A DNA stretch of 64,000 nt from JBGCFO01 sp045106955. GTDB lineage: Bacteria; Pseudomonadota; Alphaproteobacteria; Rickettsiales; Rickettsiaceae. Both the position numbers and the translations under genes were made by a program. This document shows, piece by piece, positions 48,966-58,202 of the stretch (within the stretch, counting starts at the first letter, position 1; every line of letters starts with the position of its first letter). Below the pieces are notes generated by a model that was given only the letters and a program-made list of their open reading frames with translations, was not told the origin of the DNA and did not search any database. The stretch lies in assembly GCA_045106955.1 (NCBI GenBank), contig JBGCFO010000001.1, positions 1 through 64,000 of the forward strand, written 5' to 3'.

Positions 48966-49610
48966 ATGATTTTTTTATTTTTAGGGCCACCTGGTTCAGG
49001 GAAGGGTACTCAAGCCCAAATCTTATCTGATCAATTTTCATGCAAGCATATCTCCGTTGGTGAAGAATTGAGGCAAATAGCGTTAAATAAAGGAAAGAAT
49101 TATGAAGTTATACAAGAAGCTGTAGATTCAGGTAAGCTTGTGCCATCTTTCGTTGTAAAAGACCTAATTATGCAATATCTTTCAAAAAATTATACACATT
49201 TAATTTTAGATGGTTATCCAAGAAATCTAGAGCAGGTTGATATTTTAAACCTTATACTTAAGAATTCTAAGGAAGGTATTGGCGCTATATATTTCAATAT
49301 TAATATAGATCTTTTATTGCAACGCATAGATGGTAGAATTAGCTGTGCAATCTGCCATAAAATATATCATAAAAAAAACAACCCTCCAAAAATTAATGGC
49401 ATTTGCGATCATTGTGGTAGCGATCAATTAATTCATAGAAAAGATGATAATCCTGAAATACTAAAAAATAGGATGAAAGAATATGAAAAGTCCATGCATC
49501 AAGTAATTCAGTATTACAAGAACTTGGGTCTATGTAGTTCCATAGATGCAAATAAAAACCCAAAACAAATTACTCAAGAACTGCTAGACTTGATGTTCGG
49601 TGATAAGTAA
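48966..49610 (+). CDS. adk: Adenylate kinase (zinc-type LID)
   Basis: Adk interconverts AMP, ADP and ATP. The 214-residue protein has the P-loop GPPGSGKGTQ at residues 7-16, DGYPRNLEQVD, and a long LID domain. The LID carries two CxxC pairs (CAICHK and CDHCGS), so it can bind structural zinc. It ends the spc cluster. In Rickettsia the rpsM-rpsK-rpoA-rplQ genes follow adk, but here dnaX does. Confidence 0.97.
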   Translation: MIFLFLGPPGSGKGTQAQILSDQFSCKHISVGEELRQIALNKGKNYEVIQEAVDSGKLVPSFVVKDLIMQYLSKNYTHLILDGYPRNLEQVDILNLILKNSKEGIGAIYFNINIDLLLQRIDGRISCAICHKIYHKKNNPPKINGICDHCGSDQLIHRKDDNPEILKNRMKEYEKSMHQVIQYYKNLGLCSSIDANKNPKQITQELLDLMFGDK

Positions 49611-49651
49611 TATATAGTTATTGATTTTAAGGTGCACTAGAAGTTAAGCAC

Positions 49652-51292
49652 ATGACTCTAGATAATTATACTCCACTCGTTGTTAAATATAGACCTAAAA
49701 ACTTTCATGAATTATTTAATCAAGGTTTAATTGCTAAAATTTTATCTAATGCTATATCTAGTAATAGAATATATCGTAGCTATGTGTTAAATGGAATGCA
49801 TGGCATTGGCAAAACAACAATCGCTAGAATTGTTGCTTATACAATTAATTGCACAGATCGACAAATTTTGAATAAATTGGTTATCCCATGTCAAAAATGT
49901 CAAAATTGCTTAAGCGTATTAGATGGAAGCCATCCTGATATTATAGAAATTGACGCTGCTAGCAAAACCAGTATTGATGATATAAAATCGTTAGTTTCTT
50001 CTAGCGAATATTTGCCATTACTTAGTAAGTACAAAATATTTATCATTGACGAAGTTCATATGCTTTCTAAATCAGCATTTAATGCTTTGCTGAAAATACT
50101 AGAAGAACCTTGGTCGCATGTAATATTTATTTTAGCTACAACAGAATTACATAAGATCCCAGCTACTGTGATTTCTAGATGTCAAAGATATGATCTACAA
50201 AGATTTACATCAAGTCAGATATCAGATTTACTACGGTTTATTACAAGTTCTGAAAATATCAAGATTGACCAAAAATCCATTGATTTAATCGCTTTTAAAG
50301 CAAATGGTTCAGCCAGAAATGCAACTGTTATTCTTGATCAATTAATTAGCATGCTATCTCTTGAGAGCAATATAGATATCACTTACAATATAACATCAAA
50401 AGCACTATGTATTGTTTCAGTTGATGTGATAATTGAGTTTTTAGAGTATATAATCAATGAAGATGCAAAATCCGCTATTGATCAGTTAAATAATTTATAT
50501 CTTCATTCTATTAACATGATTCATTTTTTAGAAGAAGTAACTGATCTATTAGCATATTTGAATAAAAAAACCATTATTAAAGACTATCAAAAAGAAATTT
50601 ATGAAAGCATAGATCAGAGATGTAAGTCACTAATTATAAAGGCTAATTTATATCAATTATCAATATTGTGGCAAATATTTGATTCATCTATTCTAGCTGT
50701 CAAAAATAGTCACAACCCGTTAATTTTTATTGAGATGTTAATTATTAAAGCCTTATATGCACGATCTTTGCAAAATAATATAGACTTTGATAATGATGAA
50801 GGAAAAATTAATTGCACAAAAAATAAATATAAACAAGATTTGCATCAAATACAAGAATTAAACACATCATCTGAGTCGTATAAGCCAAATCCAATTAACA
50901 GCAAAGGTGTAATTTCAAATCCAGAAATTCATAAGACAATAGACTGGGAGAGAATAGATACAAACTTATTGTACGGATTTTTAAAATTTCTTGCTAATAA
51001 TAATCATTTTGATGTGTATTATTTTTTATTAAATAAAGTACAGATTTGCCAATTTTGTGATAGTAATATTGAGATTTTTGTTGTAAAGAATAATGTTGGC
51101 CTTAAAATAGAACTTGAACAACAATTATTGCAGTATACAAATAAACAGTGGAACGTGAATGTTGCTCAAAAAGTAGAAATATATAATTTAAAGGATTTGA
51201 TAATTAGTAAATTTAAACAAACAAAAATTTGGAGCAAAATCTCTGATGTTTGTCAAGATTCAACTATATCAGATATATTATTTAATAATTAA
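49652..51292 (+). CDS. dnaX: DNA polymerase III subunit gamma/tau
   Basis: This clamp-loader ATPase has VVKYRPKNFHELF at the N-terminus, Walker A GMHGIGKT, and a zinc module (PCQKCQNCL with an earlier Cys). It also has DIIEIDAASKTSIDDIK, Walker B KIFIIDEVHMLS, and sensor 1 LATTELHKIPATVISRCQ. The first 370 residues form the clamp-loader body. The rest (to 546) is a low-complexity linker and tau-like C-terminal domain. It forms a run with ybaB and recR, the classical dnaX-ybaB-recR group. Confidence 0.95.
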   Translation: MTLDNYTPLVVKYRPKNFHELFNQGLIAKILSNAISSNRIYRSYVLNGMHGIGKTTIARIVAYTINCTDRQILNKLVIPCQKCQNCLSVLDGSHPDIIEIDAASKTSIDDIKSLVSSSEYLPLLSKYKIFIIDEVHMLSKSAFNALLKILEEPWSHVIFILATTELHKIPATVISRCQRYDLQRFTSSQISDLLRFITSSENIKIDQKSIDLIAFKANGSARNATVILDQLISMLSLESNIDITYNITSKALCIVSVDVIIEFLEYIINEDAKSAIDQLNNLYLHSINMIHFLEEVTDLLAYLNKKTIIKDYQKEIYESIDQRCKSLIIKANLYQLSILWQIFDSSILAVKNSHNPLIFIEMLIIKALYARSLQNNIDFDNDEGKINCTKNKYKQDLHQIQELNTSSESYKPNPINSKGVISNPEIHKTIDWERIDTNLLYGFLKFLANNNHFDVYYFLLNKVQICQFCDSNIEIFVVKNNVGLKIELEQQLLQYTNKQWNVNVAQKVEIYNLKDLIISKFKQTKIWSKISDVCQDSTISDILFNN

Positions 51293-51311
51293 TAAAAGGA
51301 GTATTATAATT

Positions 51312-51635
51312 ATGGTCAATATCAACAATCTCTTAAAACAAGCTCAGAGCATGCAAGGAAAAATGCAAGAAATGCAAAATCAAATGAAAACCAAAGAATA
51401 CAGCGGGGTTTCTGGCGGTAATATGGTAAAAGTAACGGTTGATGGTGGTCATAATACAAAATCTATTAATATTGATCTATCATTGCTTAAAATAGAAGAA
51501 AAAGAAGTTCTAGAAGACCTTTTGATTGCAGCTTTCAATGATGCTAATGCTAAAATTGAAAAGGATTCTCAAGAATCCATGTCTAATATGATGGGAGGTA
51601 TGAATATGCCACCAAATTTTAAGTTACCATTTTGA
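51312..51635 (+). CDS. ybaB: YbaB/EbfC nucleoid-associated protein
   Basis: The 107-residue protein matches the YbaB family, which binds DNA as a dimer. It has NNLLKQAQSMQGKMQEMQNQM at the N-terminus, then VSGGNMVKVTVDGGHNTKSINIDLSLL, and a Met-rich C-terminus (MMGGMNMPPNFKLPF). The frame opens further upstream inside dnaX, but AAGGAG before the ATG at 51312 and the family N-terminus fix the start. It lies between dnaX and recR as in many bacteria. Confidence 0.95.
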   Translation: MVNINNLLKQAQSMQGKMQEMQNQMKTKEYSGVSGGNMVKVTVDGGHNTKSINIDLSLLKIEEKEVLEDLLIAAFNDANAKIEKDSQESMSNMMGGMNMPPNFKLPF

Positions 51636-51638
51636 TTT

Positions 51639-52244
51639 ATGTATCATAATTATGATAATGAAATTGAACAATTAATCTATATTTTTTCTAAACTTCCAGG
51701 TTTAGGAACTCGATCTGCCCAGCGTATTGTTTTGCATTTAATGCAAGATAAAGATATTAGGCTTAAATCTTTAACAAAAGCATTATCTAGCGCATACGAT
51801 AAAATTACAATCTGTAATATTTGCAATAATATTTGCCTTGCTACCATTTGCAGTATATGCGCATCAAATGATCGAGATCCATCTACAATTGCAATCGTAG
51901 AAACAGTTTTAGAGTTATGGGCAATGGAAAAAAGCGAAGTATTCAAAGGTCATTATCATGTGCTTACAACAAATAAAATTAATAGTCGTCAAAGTCAATA
52001 CGAATCACTAGGTTTAGGACTGCTTATGAATAGATGTAAGAATCAAAATGCAAAGGAATTAATTATTGCGACTAATACCACTCCCGATGGTCAGACCATT
52101 GCATATCTTATTTCTGAATATTTTAAGGATTTTGATATTAGACTTTCAAAACTAGCTAATGGAATACCAATAGGGGGAGAATTAGATTACCTTGATGGTG
52201 GTACATTATTGGCAGCATTAAAACATAGACATTCATTTGAGTAA
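51639..52244 (+). CDS. recR: Recombination mediator RecR
   Basis: RecR helps load RecA at gaps with RecF/RecO. The 201-residue protein has an N-terminal helix-hairpin-helix (LPGLGTRSAQRIVLHLM), a Cys4 zinc finger (CNICNNIC...CSIC), and a Toprim domain starting IAIVETVLELWAMEKS. It ends with the Walker B-like GGELDYLDGGTL. Start and stop fit the family length. It begins three bases after ybaB. Confidence 0.97.
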   Translation: MYHNYDNEIEQLIYIFSKLPGLGTRSAQRIVLHLMQDKDIRLKSLTKALSSAYDKITICNICNNICLATICSICASNDRDPSTIAIVETVLELWAMEKSEVFKGHYHVLTTNKINSRQSQYESLGLGLLMNRCKNQNAKELIIATNTTPDGQTIAYLISEYFKDFDIRLSKLANGIPIGGELDYLDGGTLLAALKHRHSFE

Positions 52245-52284
52245 TTTTTACAACATGGATAATAATGATAATAATTAGTTGGGT

Positions 52285-53607
52285 ATGAGAGCATTATACA
52301 TAGTTGCTTTTTGTTTCTTTTTTATTCCTGTTGTTCATGGATTGGAAGTTATAAGAGATTCAGAAATCGAGGAAACTTTATATTTGATTGTAGATCCAAT
52401 TAAAAAGAGCGCTAATTTACCAAAGCTTCAGATTTATATTATCAATGACGATAATGCCAATGCATTTACAATGTTCAAAGATGTGATATATATCAACAGT
52501 GGTTTAATTGTAAAATACCCAAATATTGACATACTTAGAGGGGTTATGGCTCATGAAGTTGGTCATATAGTTGGCCATCATCTTGTACGACAGTTAAGTA
52601 ACATTGATTCTTATAAAACATTTAACTTCACTACATCTATTCTCGGAGTATTAGCTTCTGTGTTAGTAGGTGATTCTAATTTAGCCATTGCTGGATATGG
52701 TTTAGGAGAGCATATTCCCGTCCGTGCATTCTTATCTCACTCGCGCACAAATGAATATGCAGCAGATCAAACAGCTTTAAAATTACTAGAAGCATCTCAT
52801 TGCAGTTGCGTTGGAATGATAGAATTATTTGAGTCATTTAGTTCGCTTAGAGATCCAAAGTTAATTAATTCATACGTTCAAACACACCCTTTAGATCAAG
52901 AACGTATTAGTATTATTAGAGATTTTTGCTTCAATTCTAAATATCGCAATGCAAAAAACAGTGATTTTTTAAGTTATCGACTTAATCGTGCGTCTGCAAA
53001 ATTACGTGCATTTACAGATAATAATCCTAAATCTTTATTGCGAGGAGCAAGTAAATCATATTCTAAGGATATTGCAAAATATGTACAATCTATATGCTAT
53101 TTTAGAATGCATGATATGAAAAATTCTATAGCTTATATAAACGAACTAATTGAATCAAACCCACAAGATCCTTTCTATAACGAGCTAAAAGCTCAAATTT
53201 TATTTGAGTTTGGCAATGCCAATTCTATCAATTTTTATGATATTGCCAGTAATTTTCGTCCTAACGATGAATTAATAGAGCTATCTAGAGCAATTGTTGG
53301 AATTACAATATACAGCAACAAAGCTGAACTCAAGCCATTTAAGACTGTTTTAGACAAGATTATATTGCAAAATCCAGATAATATCTTATCTCTTCAATAT
53401 CTTGCTATATATTATGGAAAAATTGGCGCTAATGCCAAAGCTCAGCTCACTTCTGCAATTATTTATTCAAAGACTGGTGAACTTAAGAAAGCTAAGTTAT
53501 TTGCAAAATATGCAATTAAAAAGTTAAAAAAAGATAGCTCAGCGTGGTATAAAGCTAATGACATTATTTTGATGAAAGATGATCAAGTAAAAGATATAGA
53601 TAATTAA
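52285..53607 (+). CDS. M48-family metalloprotease with TPR-like C-terminus (BepA-like)
   Basis: The protein (440 residues from the ATG at 52285; a TTG two codons earlier is possible) starts with a Sec signal peptide (YIVAFCFFFIPVVHG). The M48 domain follows, with zinc motif HEVGHIVGHH near residue 92 and a third ligand Glu in SRTNEYAADQTAL. From about residue 230 it has helical TPR-like repeats. E. coli BepA shares this plan and guards outer-membrane protein assembly in the periplasm. The same role here is likely, given the large autotransporter encoded nearby, but it is inference. Confidence 0.88.
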   Translation: MRALYIVAFCFFFIPVVHGLEVIRDSEIEETLYLIVDPIKKSANLPKLQIYIINDDNANAFTMFKDVIYINSGLIVKYPNIDILRGVMAHEVGHIVGHHLVRQLSNIDSYKTFNFTTSILGVLASVLVGDSNLAIAGYGLGEHIPVRAFLSHSRTNEYAADQTALKLLEASHCSCVGMIELFESFSSLRDPKLINSYVQTHPLDQERISIIRDFCFNSKYRNAKNSDFLSYRLNRASAKLRAFTDNNPKSLLRGASKSYSKDIAKYVQSICYFRMHDMKNSIAYINELIESNPQDPFYNELKAQILFEFGNANSINFYDIASNFRPNDELIELSRAIVGITIYSNKAELKPFKTVLDKIILQNPDNILSLQYLAIYYGKIGANAKAQLTSAIIYSKTGELKKAKLFAKYAIKKLKKDSSAWYKANDIILMKDDQVKDIDN

Positions 53608-53616
53608 GATTACAAA

Positions 53617-54468
53617 ATGGATAAGATGAAAGATTCTAATAAAGAATTGATTTTTAATTGGTTCGTTGCATTAAGAGATGATTTAATAGCAATATTGGAA
53701 GAAATAGAAGAGGAGTATGCAACTTTGAAGAATATTAAAGTAGTTCCAAAATTCAAGAAAACAAGATGGGATAGATCTGGAGGAGGAGGAGGAGAAATGG
53801 GTATTATGCATGGCAATGTATTTGAAAAAGTTGGAGTAAACATTTCTCAAGTGTATGGAGAGTTTGATAAAAAATTTGCTAAAGAAATTCCGGGAGCTGA
53901 TCAAGATAGGAAGTTTTTTGCTACTGGAGTTTCGTTTGTAGCTCATGCAGAATCTCCTTTTGTACCAGCAGCTCACTTTAATACGCGTTATATAAATACT
54001 ACAAGATCTTGGTTTGGTGGAGGAAGTGATTTAACACCAACTTATCCTGATCAAGAAGAGACAGAACGATTTCATAATGCGTTAAAGTATATTTGTGATA
54101 AATATGATAGCAATTATTATCCTAAGTTTAAGAGTCAGTGCGATGAGTATTTCTATATCAAGCACAGAAATGAGGCAAGAGGTGTTGGAGGTATTTTTTA
54201 CGATTATCTTAACACTGGTAATTTTGAACATGATTTTAATTTTACCAAAGACGTTGGAATAAGTTTCTTAGATATATATCCTAAAATTGTAAAATCAAAA
54301 ATGAATCAAGTATGGGATGAGCATGAAAAAGAGAAGCAATTGATAAAGCGCGGTCGGTATGTTGAATTTAATTTACTTTATGATAGAGGTACGAAGTTTG
54401 GTTTAATGACCAATGGCAATATAGACGCAATACTTATGTCAATGCCACCAAAAGTTATATGGAAATGA
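53617..54468 (+). CDS. hemF: Oxygen-dependent coproporphyrinogen III oxidase
   Basis: HemF performs the two decarboxylations to protoporphyrinogen IX in heme synthesis. The 283-residue protein has RWDRSGGGGGEMGIMHGNVFEKVGVN, SPFVPAAHFNTRYI, the WFGGGSDLTPTYP signature, and EARGVGGIFYDYL. KRGRYVEFNLLYDRGTKFGL lies near the end. Length and motifs are complete. It fits the aerobic metabolism suggested by SURF1 and CcmE in this window. It begins nine bases after the M48 gene. Confidence 0.97.
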   Translation: MDKMKDSNKELIFNWFVALRDDLIAILEEIEEEYATLKNIKVVPKFKKTRWDRSGGGGGEMGIMHGNVFEKVGVNISQVYGEFDKKFAKEIPGADQDRKFFATGVSFVAHAESPFVPAAHFNTRYINTTRSWFGGGSDLTPTYPDQEETERFHNALKYICDKYDSNYYPKFKSQCDEYFYIKHRNEARGVGGIFYDYLNTGNFEHDFNFTKDVGISFLDIYPKIVKSKMNQVWDEHEKEKQLIKRGRYVEFNLLYDRGTKFGLMTNGNIDAILMSMPPKVIWK

Positions 54469-54745
54469 TTGGGTTTGACTTCAAATGTTAACTGATTTAA
54501 GGTAATGCATTATTGAGCAATAAAATATGAATATTTCAGAGGCGCTAGAATGTATAGAAATATAGGATATTGAAGTGTTTTGTCAATAATAGTCTTGCTA
54601 TGTATGTCTCAAGTGCTAAAAAATAGAATACAAACTTACAAAGAGTCTACATCTCGAGTAATTAAATTAAGAAGCTTAATTATATCTGATAAATAGCAAT
54701 ATGTAGTGTATAGTAGATGTGATTAAATAATATATAAGTTTAGAT

Positions 54746-55495
54746 ATGTATAGAACGAATAAAATATTCACGTATTTTTTATCAATAATATCCTTGTTAT
54801 ACATGTTTGGTTGCAGCCCTTGCGAATCTAAGCATGATACATTAATTGTTGGTATTTCTCCTGATAATCCGCCTTATGAATTAGTACAAAATGAACAAGT
54901 AATTGGATTTGATGTAGATTTAATTTACGAGATAGCTAAATTACTTAATAAAAATGTTGAAATTAAAATATTTGATTTTAATGGCTTGCTAGCTGCATTA
55001 TCAACTAATAACGTAGATTTAGTAATTTCAGGTTTATCAAAAACACCTAAACGCGAAGAAAGTTTTTTATTTTCCCAAGTCTATTCTAAATCTGATGTTG
55101 CAGTTTTATATCGTAAAAGTGAAGATTTTTCGTCATTGGAGGATTTAACTAGAAAAATTATTGGAGTACAACTTGGCACAACATGGGAATCTTTTGCAGT
55201 TGAAATGGCAGAACAATTTAATTGGGAACTGATTAGTCTAAATAATAACTTACCTTTAGTTGAAGAGTTGAAATCTAGAGCTGTTGACGCAGTGATATTG
55301 GAAAGAGTTCAAGCGAAAAATTTTGCCGATAAAGATTTAAATCTTGATTTTTTTGTACTAGATGATTTTGCTTCATCGTTTTCTATTGCAATAGCAAAGA
55401 ATAATCAAGAATTACTCAAAGAGGTTAACATGGCCATTGAAAAGCTTAAGGCGATTGGCAAAATTGATGAAATTGCTAATAAATGGTTTAATTGA
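54746..55495 (+). CDS. Amino acid-binding lipoprotein (solute-binding family 3)
   Basis: The 249-residue protein begins with a lipoprotein signal (SLLYMFGC, Cys23). A family 3 solute-binding domain follows, with LIVGISPDNPPYELVQ, VIGFDVDLIYEIAKLL, ISGLSKTPKREESFLFS, IIGVQLGTTWESFAVE and a C-terminal GKIDEIANKWF. Such proteins capture polar amino acids for ABC importers. No permease or ATPase genes adjoin, so partners must be elsewhere. The ligand cannot be read. The 277 bases upstream show no gene. Confidence 0.9.
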   Translation: MYRTNKIFTYFLSIISLLYMFGCSPCESKHDTLIVGISPDNPPYELVQNEQVIGFDVDLIYEIAKLLNKNVEIKIFDFNGLLAALSTNNVDLVISGLSKTPKREESFLFSQVYSKSDVAVLYRKSEDFSSLEDLTRKIIGVQLGTTWESFAVEMAEQFNWELISLNNNLPLVEELKSRAVDAVILERVQAKNFADKDLNLDFFVLDDFASSFSIAIAKNNQELLKEVNMAIEKLKAIGKIDEIANKWFN

Positions 55496-55730
55496 TGAGA
55501 TATTCTTGTAAAGAAAATTATCTTAACTAGACATAGATCTATAGGAAGCTTCACTTGAGGCATTATATTGACTCTCTTATTATATGATTGAGAAGAAGAT
55601 GATATCAATTTTTATAGATCTAAATCATTTACAAGTTATATTCACGATAGAAAAAGCGCTAGATCTTATTGGTATTAATGTAAAATTTTGATAAAAGATT
55701 AGATTAATTGCATTTTTTTATATAAACATA

Positions 55731-55759
55731 TTGATCTTTTTGCGCTGTTAGCTTAAATT
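55731..55759 (+). promoter_or_regulatory. Putative promoter of tRNA-Leu
   Basis: TTGATC (55731-55736), 17-base spacer, TAAATT (55754-55759). The start would fall about six bases before the mature tRNA. Each hexamer matches consensus at four of six positions. Confidence 0.45.
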
Positions 55760-55771
55760 AATATCTGTAAT

Positions 55772-55857
55772 GCCCGCGTGATGGAATGGTAGACATAACG
55801 GACTTAAAATCCGTGGGGCGCAAGCCCTTGCCGGTTCAAGTCCGGCCGCGGGTACCA
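55772..55857 (+). tRNA. tRNA-Leu (anticodon TAA)
   Basis: The 86-base class II tRNA has acceptor GCCCGCG pairing with CGCGGGT, anticodon stem CGGAC/ATCCG with loop centre TTAAA (anticodon TAA), a long variable arm (GGGGCGCAAGCCCTT), T arm GGTTCAAGTCC, and encoded CCA. Confidence 0.95.
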
Positions 55858-55864
55858 TCTTCAT

Positions 55865-55892
55865 ACATTAATCATTTTTTATTAATGTTTTT
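55865..55892 (+). terminator. Terminator after tRNA-Leu
   Basis: ACATTAAT (55865-55872) pairs perfectly with ATTAATGT (55881-55888) around an eight-base loop, and four T follow. It starts eight bases after the tRNA and overlaps the 3' end of the convergent ccmE. Confidence 0.6.
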
Positions 55893-56328
55893 CGTTGTTA
55901 CTATACTCGCTGTTTTTATATTCATAATAATTTTTAGGTTTATATGTTTCATCGTGTTTTGTTAAGAGGGTTTTAGCAATGAATTTCCTTGTGTTGTGGT
56001 TGTCATTATCAAAATTTCCTTTCGCAACAATTCCTTGACCTTCGCGAAACATATTTGGCAAAACCCCTTGATATCTAACCTTGATATCTTCTTTATAATC
56101 TGTAACAATAAATCTAATATTGTTTACGCTCAGTTGTTTTATAGATTTTGGTTTAACAACCCCTCCGATTGAGATGTTATTTGTAGTTGTTAGCGATTTT
56201 ACTTCCTCTGGAGTGTAGAAAAATGATATATTTTCCTTTAGATTATATGTTAAAATACAAACTCCAGTTGCTATCGATGCAATACAAAATATTATAGTAA
56301 ATAATCTATGTTTTACGTTTTTATGCAT
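55882..56328 (-). CDS. ccmE: Cytochrome c maturation protein CcmE
   Basis: CcmE is the periplasmic heme chaperone of system I cytochrome c biogenesis. The 148-residue protein has a single N-terminal membrane anchor (about 8-28), FFYTPEEV, IGGVVKPKSI, VRYQGVLPNMFREGQGIVAKG, and the heme-linking HDETY motif near residue 128 (His then Asp-Glu-x-Tyr). The rest of the Ccm system is not adjacent, as is usual in Rickettsiales where ccm genes are scattered. It converges with tRNA-Leu. Confidence 0.95.
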   Translation of the reverse strand: MHKNVKHRLFTIIFCIASIATGVCILTYNLKENISFFYTPEEVKSLTTTNNISIGGVVKPKSIKQLSVNNIRFIVTDYKEDIKVRYQGVLPNMFREGQGIVAKGNFDNDNHNTRKFIAKTLLTKHDETYKPKNYYEYKNSEYSNNEKH

Positions 56329-56406
56329 TTTTTAAATATTGTTTTTGATTGTTAGTATTAAATAGTAATTAATTTATTATAAAAACCAAAAAAGCATCAT
56401 CAATTA

Positions 56407-57489
56407 ATGAGAATTGACTTTAAAATTAGACAATTTATACAAAGTAATGATTATATTACTATAGATCAACTTATAAAAGAAGCGTTATCTATTAATCGTA
56501 ATTCCTACTATAAAACTAAAAAAGATATTGGTTCTGATGGAGATTTTATTACATCTCCTGAAATTTCTCAATTATTTGGTGAGGTAATTGGCATTTGGTG
56601 TATAGATCAATGGCAAAAACTAGGCTCCCCAAATCAATGCAATATTGTAGAGCTTGGCCCAGGTAACGGGGTATTAATGCGAGATGCCTTGAAATCTATA
56701 AAACTTAAGCCAGATTTTTATAATAATGTATCAGTACAATTATTCGATATCAATCCGCATTTTAAAGCAGTACAAAAACGAAATTTAAGTCAATTTGATC
56801 TAGATATAACTTGGATTGATGATATTAGTCAAATGAAAAATACGCCAACTATATTAATAGCAAATGAATTTTTTGATGCATTACCAATCAAACAATATAT
56901 TAAAGTGAAAGAGAAATGGTATGAAGTGATAGTTAAAATTGAACCATTTGATTCTAAGATTAGATTTGACAAGATAGAATTAACTTCTAAGCAATTACAA
57001 GCACAATTATTACATGAACATGTTAATGCTCAAGATGGAGCAGTTATAGAAGAATCTATAGAATCAATGAATATAATTCGTTTGATCAGTGATCAAATCA
57101 AAAAATATACAGGATCCGCATTAATAATAGATTATGGTTATGATATTAAGCCATTGCAAAGAACTAAATTGCAGTACAATGGAACTTTACAAGCAATGCA
57201 AGATCATCAATATATTCCAATATTAGATTCTTTAGGAATTGCAGATCTTTCTGCTCATGTAGATTTTGGGGCATTAAAAAAGATTGCAAGCGCGCATTTT
57301 GTAAATGTTGTTGGCGTTATCGAGCAATCAAAATTCTTAATAGATCATGGTATTTTATTAAGATTAAATTCGATGGATCTAGATTTGCAAACAAAGTATT
57401 TGTTGCAAAAGCAAGTTGACAGACTAATCAATCCAAATGAAATGGGCAAGCTATTTAAAGTATTAATATTTTCATCTTATTTTAGTTAA
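56407..57489 (+). CDS. MidA/NDUFAF7-family SAM-dependent methyltransferase
   Basis: The 360-residue protein matches the DUF185/MidA family. It has IGSDGDFITSPEISQLFGEVIGIW, the SAM-binding IVELGPGNGVLMRDALK, and LIANEFFDALPIKQY. IIDYGYDIKPL and DLSAHVDFGAL follow. The mitochondrial homologue NDUFAF7 methylates an Arg of complex I subunit NDUFS2. A parallel action on NuoD is plausible but inferred. Length and motifs are complete. It is divergent from ccmE, with 78 bases between. Confidence 0.9.
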   Translation: MRIDFKIRQFIQSNDYITIDQLIKEALSINRNSYYKTKKDIGSDGDFITSPEISQLFGEVIGIWCIDQWQKLGSPNQCNIVELGPGNGVLMRDALKSIKLKPDFYNNVSVQLFDINPHFKAVQKRNLSQFDLDITWIDDISQMKNTPTILIANEFFDALPIKQYIKVKEKWYEVIVKIEPFDSKIRFDKIELTSKQLQAQLLHEHVNAQDGAVIEESIESMNIIRLISDQIKKYTGSALIIDYGYDIKPLQRTKLQYNGTLQAMQDHQYIPILDSLGIADLSAHVDFGALKKIASAHFVNVVGVIEQSKFLIDHGILLRLNSMDLDLQTKYLLQKQVDRLINPNEMGKLFKVLIFSSYFS

Positions 57490-57590
57490 TATTAGCACTT
57501 GATTGATATAAATATGCACATACATTTATTTTACAATTTTAAAAAAACATTTTTAATAATTGTATTACATATGATACAAAAAAGTCTACA

Positions 57591-57845
57591 ATACCCATTA
57601 AGTCCTATGGTGTAACTACTGTAATACCATTTAAAAGGCTTTGGACATTGAAAAACTCTGAACTAACTCCAGAAGATTTGCATGATGTTGCGTCATACAC
57701 AAAACATAACATCATTGAACGATTCTTTGGTAGATTAAAAGAAAATAAGTGCATTGCTATGCTATGCCGATTTGATAAAATGGATCACGCATTCCTTAGC
57801 TTTATCGCTCTTGCTATAGGTAAATTATATAAATTATTTTGTTAA
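57591..57845 (+). pseudogene. IS5-family transposase C-terminal remnant
   Basis: The frame reads SYGVTTVIPFKR, then HNIIERFFGRLKENKCIAM and FDKMDHAFLSFIALAIGKL. The IERFFGRLK and DK...FLSF blocks are the last catalytic Glu region of IS5-type DDE transposases. No N-terminal part or intact end is present, and the ATG-less start at the TTG 57648 is only an open-frame artefact. This is a dead fragment. Confidence 0.78.
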
Positions 57846-58202
57846 CAGCGCCATAGTGCATGAATTAATAATGAAGTGGCATAGATTAGATGCGCAATAT
57901 TTAAATGAAGATATGTCAATAAGATTGCAGAGTATAATCAATCAATATCACCAAAATACATTTGTGATTTGTTAAAGTATGAGAATTTTAAAAGAAAATT
58001 AAATACTTCGAATGAAAAAGGCGAAAAGAGGTTTCGTTTTAGCTAAACATGTGAAGAAGGCGAGTATGAGGGAGTTGCTAGAACAATAAATTTTAATGCA
58101 AATAATTTGGATTTAATCAACAATGCATATTGACTAATAAGTTTATTTTTTATAAAATTCATAATTCGCATTTAATCATGTTAATATTTTTTAATCATTC
58201 TT
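57846..58202. other. Decayed region after the IS5 remnant
   Basis: Short open stretches such as KWHRLDAQYLNEDMSIRLQ (around 57873-57929) and frames broken by stops suggest degraded coding sequence, but I cannot name a source. No RNA gene or promoter stands out. Confidence 0.45.

Noticed and set aside
53610..53976. Minus-strand frames opposite hemF
   Set aside because: Shadows of hemF, which carries all catalytic motifs in the plus frame.
57648..57845. 65-codon frame as an independent small gene
   Set aside because: The frame continues upstream past its TTG and matches the C-terminal end of an IS5-type transposase, so it is a remnant.
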